DNA from: Euperipatoides rowelli
Lineage: Eukaryota > Onychophora > Udeonychophora > Euonychophora > Peripatopsidae
Strand: one strand, 5' to 3'
NCBI GenBank assembly: GCA_003024985.2
Contig: PXIH01S0003908.1
DNA: 12,274 nucleotides
A model generated the notes under the pieces. It saw only the letters and a program-made list of their open reading frames with translations, was not told the DNA's origin and made no database searches. The position numbers and the translations under genes were made by a program. This document shows, one piece after another, positions 1 to 8,628 of this stretch; the stretch's first letter is position 1, and every line of letters begins with the position of its first letter.

Positions 1-152
1 GGGCGCTCTTGCTTGGATACCCCTTGGATTTCCTTCAGTGATAAAAAAGTCAAAATGCAGTGATGGCGCTCTTGTTCAGCGATGGCGCTATATATCTATG
101 TTTTGACAAGAAATAGGGGGTGGGGCGCCCTTGCTTGGTGGGGCGCTCTTGG
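1..152. repeat. Degenerate GGCGCYCTTG repeat
   Basis: Four copies of a GGCGCTCTTG or GGCGCCCTTG core lie near positions 2, 65, 124 and 141, and a shorter GGCGCTA copy lies at 85. Two copies extend to GGGCGCYCTTGCTTGG (1-16 and 123-138). The block is clearly more GC-rich than the AT-rich DNA after it. The spacing is irregular, so this is a decayed tandem or dispersed repeat rather than a clean satellite. It continues to the window edge, so its left boundary is unknown. No function is assigned. Confidence 0.55.
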
Positions 153-153
153 T

Positions 154-467
154 CGGCATTCTACGATAATACGTGATTGTATTATTAACCCTCTTAATCC
201 CAATAAGCAATTAAATGTTGATTTGGTAACTTTTACCGATTTAAGACCAGGGATTAGAACTCCACTTAATACTATAATATTGCCTAATATTAATGATAGG
301 CCTAATGATATTCACGAGTTAGATTTTCATCAAGTTGGCCAATCAATTCTTTCTAAACATGTTTCATCATCTTCAAAAAAATTAATTTTTTTCAAGATAA
401 TGATGAATTAACAGTTTTAAATTCAGATTCTTATATTTTAGTTAAAATTAATACCTACAGTACATAA
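154..467 (+). pseudogene. Unrecognised coding-like fragment with one frameshift
   Basis: One frame is open from the GC-rich repeat (a chance ATG lies at 82) to a stop at 409-411. From about residue 25 of that frame the translation looks like real protein, with LRPGIRTPLNTIILPNI, then NDRPNDIHELDFHQVGQS. After a serine run and an A7/T7 homopolymer stretch (375-392), the protein-like reading moves to another frame (FQDNDELTVLNSDSYILVK) and stops at 465-467. About 100 codons without a stop across two frames is unusual in DNA this AT-rich. I do not recognise the family. It could be a decayed gene, an exon with an assembly error in the homopolymer, or part of an unknown mobile element. No intron boundaries or start codon are convincing. 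Confidence 0.4.
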
Positions 468-593
468 ATATAATGTAGGCTATGCTGTATACACACATTA
501 TAAGCTATTTACAGTTTATATAGTGTGACCATTCAAAAATTTGACAATCTTAAAAATATTTGATTCAGTCTAACTTGCACACCTTTTACTTTT

Positions 594-812
594 GTTTGAA
601 TATATTCAAGATTATATTATACCAAATTAGAAATATCTAGCTCAATTCCTTTTTATAAGTTAAATGATCCCTCACTTAGGTGACATCAATTTTCCAAGAT
701 GGTGGTGTTTCCATGGCAACCAAATGCATGATGGGAATTATTTTGTATATTTCTTCTTATATCATCAAGAGTAACTTTTCTGCCAAATTTGGTCTCTAGC
801 ATTTTTAATCCA
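594..812 (+). repeat. Dispersed repeat, copy A (direct to copy C)
   Basis: This segment matches 1134-1342 in the same orientation with small indels, at roughly 80% identity by eye. Shared blocks include GAATATATTCAAGATTATAT, AGCTCAATTCCTT, CTTAGGTGAC, CCATGGCAAC and AAATGCATGATGGGAATTAT. The two copies differ in length inside their longest aligned open stretch, by two bases in the GCTAGAGA...GATATAAG block read on the minus strand. The similarity is therefore not protein-coding constraint. It is probably a non-autonomous element; no clear target duplication is seen. Confidence 0.65.
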
Positions 813-877
813 AAATAAATTAGTAAAAGTTTAATTGCATTTTTCTAGGAATTTTTTTTTTTCGTATGGAAGTCAAT

Positions 878-988
878 CTAAGGGAGGGATCATCTACCAG
901 AACGAGTAGAACTAGAGACTTGAAACTTGGTAATAATTTTCTTGAATATACTGTATTCTAACAAAACTAATAGAGCCTGATTTTTGAT
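878..988 (-). repeat. Dispersed repeat, copy B (inverted arm of foldback)
   Basis: This is the reverse-complement partner of 1118-1216. A 25-bp perfect inverted match joins 878-902 to 1192-1216. A 17-bp perfect one joins 960-976 to 1123-1139, in matching order, with an unrelated spacer of about 130 bp (989-1117). The arms could form a long stem when single-stranded. Minus-strand open frames across this block (890-1087 and 1184-1384) share a GSSTR-like peptide only because they read the same repeat, and they are not taken as genes. Confidence 0.65.
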
Positions 989-1117
989 AGCTACTGTACT
1001 TTCAATTTTGAAAATTTTATCATTATACAGTATATCAGAAACATTGTTAATTTTGAGAAAAATTACAAATGTGAAATTTGGATGCAATTTATAGGTTCCC
1101 TGTTCAAAAATGTTGAA

Positions 1118-1342
1118 CTATTGCTCTATTAGTTTTGTTGGAATATATTCAAGATTATATTTAGCAAATTAGAAGGGTGTAGCTCAATTCCTTCTGGTAG
1201 ATGATCCCTCCCTTAGGTGACCTAGAATTATTCCATGGCAACAAAATGCATGATGGGAATTATTTTCCATATTTGATCTTATATCATAAAGAGTAACATT
1301 TCTGAAAATTTTTAGATCTCTAGCCTTAATAATGTGGAAAAT
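1118..1342 (+). repeat. Dispersed repeat, copy C
   Basis: The left half (1118-1216) is the inverted partner of copy B, and the whole is a direct copy of A. Blocks shared with A include GGAATATATTCAAGATTATA, TAGCTCAATTCCTT and AAATGCATGATGGGAATTAT. Similarity fades after about 1342, where a purine-poor stretch leads into a T10 run near 1389. The A-B-C order (direct, inverted, direct) suggests repeated insertion of one family, or an insertion followed by local rearrangement. Confidence 0.6.
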
Positions 1343-1384
1343 AGTTTTTGGCACCTCGTCTCCCCTTAATCTAAATCCACTCAA

Positions 1385-2160
1385 TCATTTTTTTTTTGTT
1401 TTAAATTTCTTACATGTACCCTAAATGTGTGACTGGAATGTCGTCATAATTTGTTTTAGTGTGAGAAAGCTCAACTTACACACATACATACATTATATAT
1501 GCTGTATATACAGTATAGTTAGTTAACTTACATAGCCTACTGTATATACTGTACATACAGTAGATAATAAAAATAAAAAAAATAAAATAAAACAATAAAA
1601 ACTTCCAAACGTATATTATTTTTTTTTGAAGGCCTTTCAGTTTCAAAATCAGAATTTGAAGTGTTATAACTATAAGAAAATTATCAGCATAAATTACTAT
1701 TGAGAATATATTTGTGAATGGAAATACTTATTTGTTTCTTCATTAGAAACATTTTTATAGCTGGAATCGTCAAGTTCTGAACCAGAATTTAAAAATTAAC
1801 TTTCTAAAATTTCAGCTTCTCTAAATTTTATTAGTAGACATTGTCAAAAATATTAAAAGTTAAAAGTGTGGCTGTAGAAACATGTTCTTAATTATTTCTA
1901 TAGATTTAAAAATGACATTTAGTAGTAAAATGAAGACAATAATTATTTATCAGACTATAGGAAAATGAAAGCTATAAACAAATTAACTTGTTTTAGAAAA
2001 ACAATGAATTTTTAAAATATGAGAGTCTGGTTCTTCGATTGTATTTTGGAAAATGAAATTAAAGATTCTCACGCCTACTTTGAGTGGAAAATGTTAATGT
2101 TTTGAGTTCTTAAAAAATATTACAAAATTTTGTTTTTATTATGTAATCTATACAGTACAT
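1385..2160. other. AT-rich stretch with a TACWGTA cluster, no gene seen
   Basis: No open frame or splice-bounded exon is convincing here. The one notable item is 1495-1565, where TACTGTA and TACAGTA words (about 1511, 1540, 1548 and 1556) alternate with TATATA steps to give short overlapping palindromes. An A-rich run follows at 1565-1600. The rest is unstructured AT-rich sequence. Confidence 0.6.
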
Positions 2161-2164
2161 CTGA

Positions 2165-2390
2165 GCTGGTGAGAATGAGAGTGGTGTAAGTAATATTTTA
2201 CTAGTTTGGAGTAATTTAATGTTTTGTGTTTGCTTTTGCAGTCACTGTAAGTTTGATAATTTTGTGCAGCTCCCTGTGGCCAATAGTTCAACTAATGATT
2301 TACAGTAATTAATTCTCAATATAGATAGAATGAGGGTTAAAGGTCAAAAGTAACAGATTTTTTAATTTTTTTTTATTGATTTTCAAAGAT
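2165..2390 (+). repeat. Inverted repeat pair, left copy
   Basis: Three blocks match the reverse complement of 2863-2977 in the same order. The first is GGTGAGAATGAG...GTGGTGTAAG (2168-2190). The second is TTAAAGGTCAAA (2337-2348). The third is ATTGATTTTCAAAGAT (2375-2390), which is perfect over 16 bp. The left copy has about 106 bp more than the right copy between the first two blocks, so it carries an insertion or the right copy a deletion. It is most likely an unnamed interspersed element present twice in opposite orientation. Confidence 0.6.
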
Positions 2391-2862
2391 TTTTGCAAAA
2401 AAAAAAAATTAAAAACAAAATAGTTATTTACAATTAAATTTTTAAAATGTCTTCTAGCTCCTCCCCTTTAAAACAACATTGTCCACTTTACGCACCAGGA
2501 AATATTTTGTGATGTCATAGACTAGAAATAAATACTGCTTGCTATACTTAACTATAGAATATTTATCTTTGTGAGCTTAAAGCAGGAAATCCTATGGACT
2601 GTTTAAATACTTGTAAAAAATCATAATCAAATTTGTTTTGTTTTTTTAAAAACCAAAATAACCTAATACAAGTTGAACATACCTTTATTTGCATGTTACA
2701 GTAAATCATTACAAAGAAAACAGCTTTAGACTCTTTTGTCACCAAATTAATCTCAGACCCCCCAAAAATGTGAGTTTAAATTTATAATCTCGGACCGAGG
2801 ATAGCAATAGTCCTAATTTTATCTTTAAATAACTTTTTTTTAATGCATTTTTTTTAGTAATT
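2391..2862. other. Spacer between inverted copies, no gene seen
   Basis: About 470 bp of AT-rich sequence separate the two inverted copies. It begins with a long A run (2397-2408). Nothing in it resembles a family I know. A minus-strand frame of 60 residues (2563-2745) has biased composition and no supporting signal, so it is not called. Confidence 0.5.
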
Positions 2863-2977
2863 ATCTTTGAAAATCAATAATAATAATAAAAATCCATTAC
2901 ATTTGACCTTTAAGGAATATGTTGATGGTACAAGTCAATTTTTTTTTTCCTGGCTTACACCACTCATTCTCACCGGC
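2863..2977 (-). repeat. Inverted repeat pair, right copy
   Basis: This is the compact partner of 2165-2390. ATCTTTGAAAATCAAT (2863-2878), TTTGACCTTTAA (2902-2913) and CTTACACCACTCATTCTCAC (2954-2973) are reverse complements of the three blocks in the left copy; the last lacks two bases of the left version. A plus-strand frame of 70 codons (2867-3079) runs through it and is probably chance, because it begins in an AAT microrepeat. Confidence 0.6.
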
Positions 2978-2989
2978 TTACTTATGATT

Positions 2990-3560
2990 TTTGATGGGTG
3001 GCTAATATTAATTTTATGTAATCTACAACGGAGTTATATGTTCATAAATTATTACATTAACTGTTTCACAGGGGAATAAAAGTAGTGGGTAAATTATTTA
3101 TCCCTGAAAAAAAGTTCAAGTGTAACACCAATTCTTAGTGCAGCTTTTAATTGAGTAAAACAGGAAGTCATAAAAGCTTCCATGTTGAATGTTGCAATTG
3201 AAAATAAAAGGCTTTTCTAATTTTCTCTAATGATATTTTATGGAGGAAAGATAATAAAAGCGGTTAAGTTTCTTTAAGGGGAGAATATAGGACAGCAATT
3301 TTCATGTTAATCTTAGTTTTTTTTTTCTTCCTTTGGGGTGAATAAAAAGCAAATCATTTTAATTTTATTCTTTGAAGTTTTTTATTTCAGGGAAGGAGAT
3401 AGATGTTTTTCCTTGAAATTTATTTCAAGGCTAAACATTGAGATATTTATACACTCATTCTGATATGTGCTTTATTTTCAAAAATATGAAAAAAAAAATT
3501 TTTCTATTTGGACTCTTATTTGAGAATTTCACTTAGCATATTATTATATTTTTATTAATT
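2990..3560. other. AT-rich stretch, no gene seen
   Basis: No recognisable element is present. If the exon at 3622 is real, this stretch would lie in the intron upstream of it. A/T homopolymers are frequent, for example T9 near 3319 and A9 near 3490. Confidence 0.4.
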
Positions 3561-3621
3561 ATATTTTAAAACATTTCAAGATGTTTTTGCAATTGAACTA
3601 TATTCAATTGTTCTTTTTCAG

Positions 3622-3708
3622 ATGCTGAATGTTGAAGAAATTGAAGAATTTGTATCAGAAATTGAAAAGGAAAAAGAAGAAGAAACAGAAAAAAAGAAAA
3701 AGAAATAA
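3622..3708 (+). CDS. Possible last exon encoding an acidic/basic C-terminal tail
   Basis: A good acceptor-like sequence (TGTTCTTTTTCAG ending at 3621) is followed by 28 codons. They begin MLNVEEIEEFVSEIEKE and end in a Glu/Lys-rich run and five lysines, with TAA at 3706-3708. The frame stays open back to about 3555 but has no upstream Met. A polyadenylation-like ATTAAA lies at 3781-3786, which is a sensible distance for a short 3' UTR. Charged tails like this are common at the C-termini of many eukaryotic proteins, so no family is named. No further exon of the same gene is seen upstream. It could also be a chance frame in purine-rich DNA. Confidence 0.35.
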   Translation: MLNVEEIEEFVSEIEKEKEEETEKKKKK

Positions 3709-3780
3709 CTGTCTTTCATATTATAATTGTAAAAAAAAAAAGTTTATATTTTATTACATATTTAAATTGTAATTTTTACC

Positions 3781-3786
3781 ATTAAA
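3781..3786 (+). terminator. Possible poly(A) signal ATTAAA
   Basis: The common variant ATTAAA lies 73 bp after the stop of the possible last exon and is followed by an A-rich stretch. It has meaning only if that exon is real. Confidence 0.25.
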
Positions 3787-3829
3787 ACAAAAAAAATATA
3801 CTGTATATTAACGATGTTTTGTTTTCTAT

Positions 3830-4400
3830 GTGTTACAGTTATATAAACTTTAATTTGAAGGGGGGGGGGGGTTGGGAGTGGCCTTTTCATCAAGACGATA
3901 ACACTGTCAAAAGAACAAATAGCTAAAATTATTAAATGACATCTTAAGCTTGAACTAGCCTATTGAATCTATCCATGTTGTACAGATATCAACATGGCTC
4001 TATACTGTGTAGAGGTAAGGTTAATGAAATATGTGGTTAGAAGGTATTTTATATGATGTGCAGAGTGGGTGATTGATCAAGATACCGGTAGTTAAAGTAT
4101 GTCACCTGCTTACTGCAACGAGCAATTTACTACTACTACCAAGTATCAACCACTACATTGATAGAAGGTTACAGGTTATTAAAACACCTTATACAAAGGC
4201 TCAGCTTATTTTCTAAGTTTTTTTTTTTATTAAAAAATTGGCTGTGCATGACAATTCCAATCGTACATTCTTACAATTAGTATATGAATAAGATGATCTT
4301 AATACTCCATGTATTCTCTCTACTGTATAAAACTTAAAATATTATATTTACAATTAAATCTAAAGACTAGTTAAAATACACAATATGCTGTACAATAATT
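3830..4400. other. Intergenic stretch with a G12 run, no gene seen
   Basis: A run of 12 G (3860-3871) stands out in otherwise AT-rich DNA. TACCGGTA-type words occur here (4083-4089) and again near 4813. No coding frame, RNA gene or bounded repeat is convincing. Confidence 0.5.
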
Positions 4401-4414
4401 ATTACTCAACAAAG

Positions 4415-4505
4415 TTTTATGACTTGAACTTGCAACCTTGCAGCTCCAAGCCTCTGCCTTAGCATGTCCCAGCCAAGAAACCTGAAAGCAAACTCACTAT
4501 GACAC
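4415..4505 (-). mobile_element. tRNA-like SINE head, minus strand
   Basis: On the minus strand the sequence reads TGGCTGGGACATG, then GCTTGGAGCTGCAAGG, then AAGTTCAAGTC. The first resembles a Pol III A box (TGGC...). The last resembles a B box (GGTTCAANYC). Their starts are about 44 nt apart, close to the spacing in a tRNA. The match is imperfect and no SINE tail or target duplication is clear, so it is a decayed or truncated copy. A plus-strand T15 run with a TG microrepeat lies at the head side (4508-4531). It looks unlike the SINE at 8346-8519 outside the promoter boxes, so it is a different family. Confidence 0.45.
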
Positions 4506-4534
4506 TCTGCCTGACTTGTGTGTGTTTTTTTTTT

Positions 4535-5420
4535 TTTTTACAAGATTATTAAAATAGCTTAGATAATATTGAGTTTATAGAAAGAAATATTCCCAAACAT
4601 TTAGTAATATGCTTAAAAAAAAAAAAAAAAATCCTCCTATACTTTTTATAATTACTGTATTTCATTTTCCATGGGGAGTTGAATAAAGCCCTTTTTTAAA
4701 AAATAAATTATTTGTAATTAGTTGTAAAAATTCAATATAATTTTGGAGGATATTTTCCTTTTAACAAGATACAAATTATTTATTTATTTAAACCACCATA
4801 TTGATATAGACTACCGGTACAGTAAAAATATATCTACAGCACATATAGTGTAATAAAAGAAATAGAATGCATTAGACATTTGATATAATAAAACTATAAG
4901 TTAAAAAAACAACAAAGATTTTTGTACATTTTAGTAAAATGAACTTATGAAAGCCTTCCAATCACCAGGTAATATTCCTTCACTGAATTGTCACATGCAC
5001 ATAAATTATTTTTGCTTTAAGGATACCTTCTAAACGCAAAACTGTCTGTATTTCTTAAGTACATACTACATGTCCTCTATCATGTGCAATTAGATAAAAA
5101 ATATACTATATTCTTTAATCATTTTACAATATATTTTGATATTTTCCTACCTTCCAAATGATCTGCTTACATGTTCAAGCTGTTCAACTTTCAGACAATA
5201 AAAACTCCACAATTACTATTCATTGTTATTTTTTTTTATGGATTGTGTTAAATCTAATGAAAATATTTACAGTAATTGAATGATAATTTATTCATTAAAA
5301 AAATAACAGGCTATCTCTATGTAACCAATGTTTTTAATCTGACATGAATCATTTTAATTTTTTTTCTTGACAAACTTATGATTTTATTAAAATAAAATTG
5401 ATAAGTCTACTGTTTGTTAG
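4535..5420. other. AT-rich stretch, no gene seen
   Basis: It holds an A17 run (4615-4631), a TTTA microrepeat near 4780 and scattered TACAGTA words. No open frame over 60 codons, no splice-bounded exon and no bounded element were seen. Confidence 0.5.
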
Positions 5421-5430
5421 TCATCTAGGG

Positions 5431-6188
5431 CAATGTTGGCTATCCTTTTTTCGTGCGCGTGCCAAAAATTGACATTCAAAGTTATCGACTTCCTCTGGCA
5501 CTTTTTAGGACTAGATTTAAGCATTTTTTAAATAAGCATATATTTTCCATTGAAACCTGTTAATTTAACGGCAACGTAAACCTAGAGTTAATAGGAGAGA
5601 AAAAATAAGTTTTGGAGAATTTTATTGAAATAAGTTTAAAAATTAACATGGAATTTCACATATATGAAGTTACAGTATAACAAAATTAGAAATTCAACTA
5701 ATTTATCATAATAGTAAAATAATGCATATTTGTTTAAAAATTTTCTGCTGTATCTTCGATACTAAATATTTTTCATAAAAATACTAATCACTAATGTAAC
5801 ATTTGCCTACTGGTGAGTGTGCAATACAAAATGTATGATAAAAAGTCTGGGAAACAAGAATAAAATGAGGCTCGTAAGTGACACGGTGGCGATGCATCTT
5901 TCGTCGTAAATTGTAACAACAAACAATCATATCTCTACCGCCGTGTCGGTGAGCGCCTTGCTTAAGTTATCCAGAATCGTAGAATGTGTGAACTGATGGG
6001 GAAAAAATAGCATTTGTTGGTTAGTTTATTCGTGAAAAACAATTTTGCTTTTACACATTGCAAAAAAAAAAAAAAAAATTGAACTGAGCACATAAAATGA
6101 TCTACTGTATTTTGTAAGTCATTCACGTGCCAGCAAAATTTCCATATGTACCACCTCTGGCACGCATGCCATAGGTTCTCCACCATTG
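5431..6188. mobile_element. Non-autonomous hAT-type transposon, 758 bp
   Basis: The left end starts CAATGTTGGCTATCC and goes on to GTGCGCGTGCCA. The right end, reverse-complemented, starts CAATGGTGGAGAACCTATGG and goes on to CATGCGTGCCA. They form imperfect terminal inverted repeats of about 31-34 bp. Flanking 8-mers are ATCTAGGG (5423-5430) and ATCGAGGG (6189-6196). That is an 8-bp target duplication with one mismatch, the size made by hAT transposases. The right terminus resembles a hAT terminus I know from animal genomes (CARTGGTGGCGAACCTATGG type). An internal inverted pair (about 5879-5890 with 5938-5948, GACACGG/CCGTGTC) is present. No transposase frame survives; the minus-strand frame at 5962-6186 is just the right end read through. 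Confidence 0.85.
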
Positions 6189-6199
6189 ATCGAGGGGAT

Positions 6200-7260
6200 G
6201 CGTAAGATTGCTTTATGATTAGAATTTGTAATTTTTTTCCATAAGTTATAAAAATTTTTTTTTTTAATTTATAAGCAATGAAAGTTTCTCTCTTATTGGA
6301 TTTTTTTTCTTAAAGTTATACCTGTTAGATGAAAGTTTTTAAAAGTGAAATTTGAAACTAAATTATCAACAACTATAATAGATATGGGGCCACAAAACTG
6401 ATTTTCTTTTAAAATACTTTAAATATGCATATCCAAAAAGGCTGGTGTATTGTTGAAGCTCGTATAATACATTCTCGGTGTTGAATTCACTGATCACATA
6501 CAAAGCCATAGTGTGTTGGCAAAGAGAGTTTTCAATAGCAAGTTGAAAAACGCATTTGTCAAATAATAATTTCTACAGATATGAACATTATCATTGTGAT
6601 AGGTATCAACTGGCATCTTGGCATATTTGATAATTCAACTGGCTTTTCTAATTCTGAATCTCAAAAACATGTTAATCATTTAGAAAACCTGAAAGATAAA
6701 GAAATTTATATTCATTAACACTTCTAGAAATTATAGAGAAAAAAAAGCTTATAAAAGAAAATACAATCTGTTAAATATACAAGATAGAAAAATAAAATGT
6801 TTATAATTTTTGATTTAATATTTCTTGATAAAAGTAAAAAAAAAAAAATCATAGCATGTATCAGTTTTAAGTGGCTAATATTGTAATTATTCAAAATTTT
6901 GCTGCCTTATTTCAATACTAGGACTTCTTAAAAAATGAGATTTTAAGATATCTACATTTTTGGCCCTATCCAGTTCAAAAGTCAGACAAGTTGAAATCCA
7001 ATTAGAATTATTTTTATGGAAGGTATCTTTTAGTATGGCTCTAAATCATAATCATTGACAGGTGAGTTCAAAAGAAAGACATTATAAAATATCTGTTGAA
7101 ATCCATAAATTTTCTTAAATTCAATGGAATATTGAGACATCTTAAATTGTCACTGTGTTAAACCAGGTATAACAGTTGACTATGCTGATTTGTCTTTGTT
7201 AAATTATTTGCTCATTTTAATCGGAAGTGACAGGTTTTATGGAAACAATCCTTTTCTGTT
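6200..7260. other. AT-rich stretch, no gene seen
   Basis: There are many homopolymers. A GATATGGGGCCA / TGGCCCTATC pair (6381 and 6961) is weakly inverted and might be the ends of an old element of about 590 bp, but the match is too short to call. A 45-codon frame at 6581-6718 has no support beyond being open. Confidence 0.45.
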
Positions 7261-7715
7261 CGGTACTGAAACTAAGGCTCAAAAAACATCACTCACAAGC
7301 CATGTGTTTGCTTGCGTCATAATAGGATTTAGGCTAGGATAATAGGGAAACCAAAATGTATACCTTACAAAGTGTATTTCCCACATACATACAAGATGGA
7401 GTATTTGTTCTCTGTTAGCTTCTGGAAAATTAATGGTTGAGTTGCCCCCTCCCCCCAAAAAGAAATAGTGATAAAAGGCCATCACTTTAAATTTTATAGA
7501 AGAAAAAATTTCCTCTGAATTTCTTACTGGGGTAAGTAAATTGTTGAAATTTATACTTTAGTTTGATAGTGATATTTAAACGCAAAAGTGACTGATTTCT
7601 CAATTTTAGATTCAAGGCCTAATTTGTGCCATTTTTGGTGGGTGGGAGTTGCTTACAAATGCATTAAAATTTTTTTTTTTATTTTTGTTCCTAAATTTGT
7701 AAGAAAAATTCAGAG
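7261..7715. other. Stretch upstream of the transposase remnant, no gene called
   Basis: A perfect 6-bp-stem hairpin AGTGAT-AAAAGGCC-ATCACT lies near 7468-7487, next to a C-rich run (7443-7456). This region may contain the 5' part of the element whose remnant begins at 7716, but I cannot match any conserved motif here. Frames at 7279-7485 (minus) and from 7588 (plus) have no protein-like content before about 7716. Confidence 0.35.
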
Positions 7716-8340
7716 TTCAATTTGGCCTTTTTCACACCCAAAAAAAAGATCAATGTTTCAGGTGCATACAATTTCAGAATTCAAGAGAAATGGAAAAGAT
7801 TATGAACAGAATGCAATTCGAGAAGCAAAAGCTAAAGAAGATATTGCGAGAAGTAAAATAACAGTGTCCATGTTTATGCCTATGACATGCAAGTTGTAGT
7901 TCCCTTACATTTAGAGAAATTTCATTAAACTTTACCTTATGCAATGCATTGAAGAAGACAAGCAATTCTTCCACATGGCATGAGGGAATAGCTAAGAGAG
8001 GAGCAAGAGAGATTAGTACATGTGTGTATTTGTTTCTTAAGCATTGTGTCAGTCGGGATGAAATCATCTTTATTCAGACAATTGTGCGAGTCCAAATAAA
8101 AATGTTTGTTTTGTCCATGTACTTACTGTATATGCAATTCAAATGTTGCAAATAAAAGTCATCACTCACAATTTCTTGATCATTAGCCACACAAGCAGAC
8201 AATATGCATTCTGTCATTGAAAGAGAAGAGAAAGAAGAATTTTGAAAGGTGGCCCTATATACATTCCAGTCGATAATAATCGAATCAATAAAAAAAGTCC
8301 CTTTTTCAGTTAAAGAGATGGAAACAAATGTCTTTGTCAA
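7716..8340 (+). pseudogene. Decayed DDE-like transposase of an animal mobile-element family
   Basis: Conserved blocks lie in order in shifting frames. FNLAFFTPKK (7716-7745) and DQCFRC (7748-7765) form a PKKD-x-C-x2-C zinc-type motif. EFKRNGKDYEQNAIREAKAK (from 7777) is the following helical stretch. VHVYAYDMQVVVPLH (7866-7910) carries a conserved Asp codon at 7884. WHEGIAKRGAREISTCVYLF (from 7976) is the most recognisable motif. YSDNC...PNKN (from 8071) has Asp at 8077. VITHNFL follows, then DNMHSVIER (from 8198) with Glu at 8219. I know this series from uncharacterised repeat-encoded proteins in many invertebrates. Two Asp and a Glu in this order and spacing suggest a DDE/RNase H-like catalytic set; that is inference. 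There are at least four frameshifts and several stops, so it is dead. Minus-strand frames over this region are shadows. Confidence 0.75.
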
Positions 8341-8345
8341 GTACA

Positions 8346-8519
8346 GCTCCAGTGGTCAAGGTTGTTGGCTGCCAGAGCTAGTACACATAAGGGGTTGTAG
8401 GTTTGATCCTAGGCAGTCCCGGTGATGGAAAAGGGCAAATTTTCTTTTGCCATCAGTACGCACCGGGGAATTTTTATTTTTATGTTTGTATTAAAAATTC
8501 TGGAATCAGAATAAAAATG
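8346..8519 (+). mobile_element. tRNA-derived SINE
   Basis: The head has a clear A box TGGTCAAGGTTG (8353-8364) and B box GGTTTGATCC (8400-8409), with starts 47 nt apart, as in a tRNA. The 5' and 3' acceptor strands do not pair, so it is not a working tRNA gene. After the head the body can form a hairpin (GATGGAAAAG with CTTTTGCCATC, about 8424-8454), with outer CCGGTG/CACCGG bases. The element ends around an AATAAAAATGG tail. It abuts the end of the transposase remnant, suggesting insertion into that element. No convincing target duplication was found. The exact ends are uncertain by about 10-20 bp. Confidence 0.7.
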
Positions 8520-8613
8520 GATTTATCCTGGACTTTGGAAACCATATGGAGAACTAATTACCCTGTTTATACTACAAGTTGACATTGTAAAAAAAAATGT
8601 AAATAGTGTAAAT

Positions 8614-8628
8614 AAATTTGGGGTGAAA
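8614..8628 (+). repeat. 5' target-site duplication of the SPCS2 retrocopy
   Basis: AAATTTGGGGTGAAA is repeated exactly at 9953-9967. It sits seven bases before the pseudogene ATG. The bases at its left edge (AT then AAAT) resemble the TT/AAAA nick preference of L1-type endonucleases. Confidence 0.9.

Noticed and set aside
1184-1384. Minus-strand gene of 66 codons
   Set aside because: It reads the dispersed repeat; the sister copy at 594-812 has length changes that break the frame, so there is no coding constraint.
2867-3079. 70-codon plus-strand frame with hydrophobic stretches
   Set aside because: It starts in an AAT microrepeat, overlaps the inverted repeat copy, and has T-run derived Phe/Leu content with no family resemblance.
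6581-6718. Short frame of 45 codons beginning MNIIIVIGINWHLG
   Set aside because: It is open by chance length, with no splice, promoter or family support.
6381-6972. Possible element bounded by GATATGGGGCCA and TGGCCCTATC
   Set aside because: The inverted match is about 12 bases with a gap, and no target duplication was found.
7763-7899. A spliced exon starting after TTTCAG at 7761
   Set aside because: The DQCFRC motif reads straight through the supposed splice site into EFKRNGKDYEQ with only a frameshift, so the AG is coincidental.
7774-8340. Two long minus-strand open frames (7774-8067 and 8074-8340)
   Set aside because: They lie opposite the conserved plus-strand transposase blocks, and their translations match nothing I know; they are shadows.
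8346-8417. A functional tRNA gene
   Set aside because: The Pol III boxes are good, but the acceptor strands do not pair and an A-tailed body follows, so it is a SINE head.
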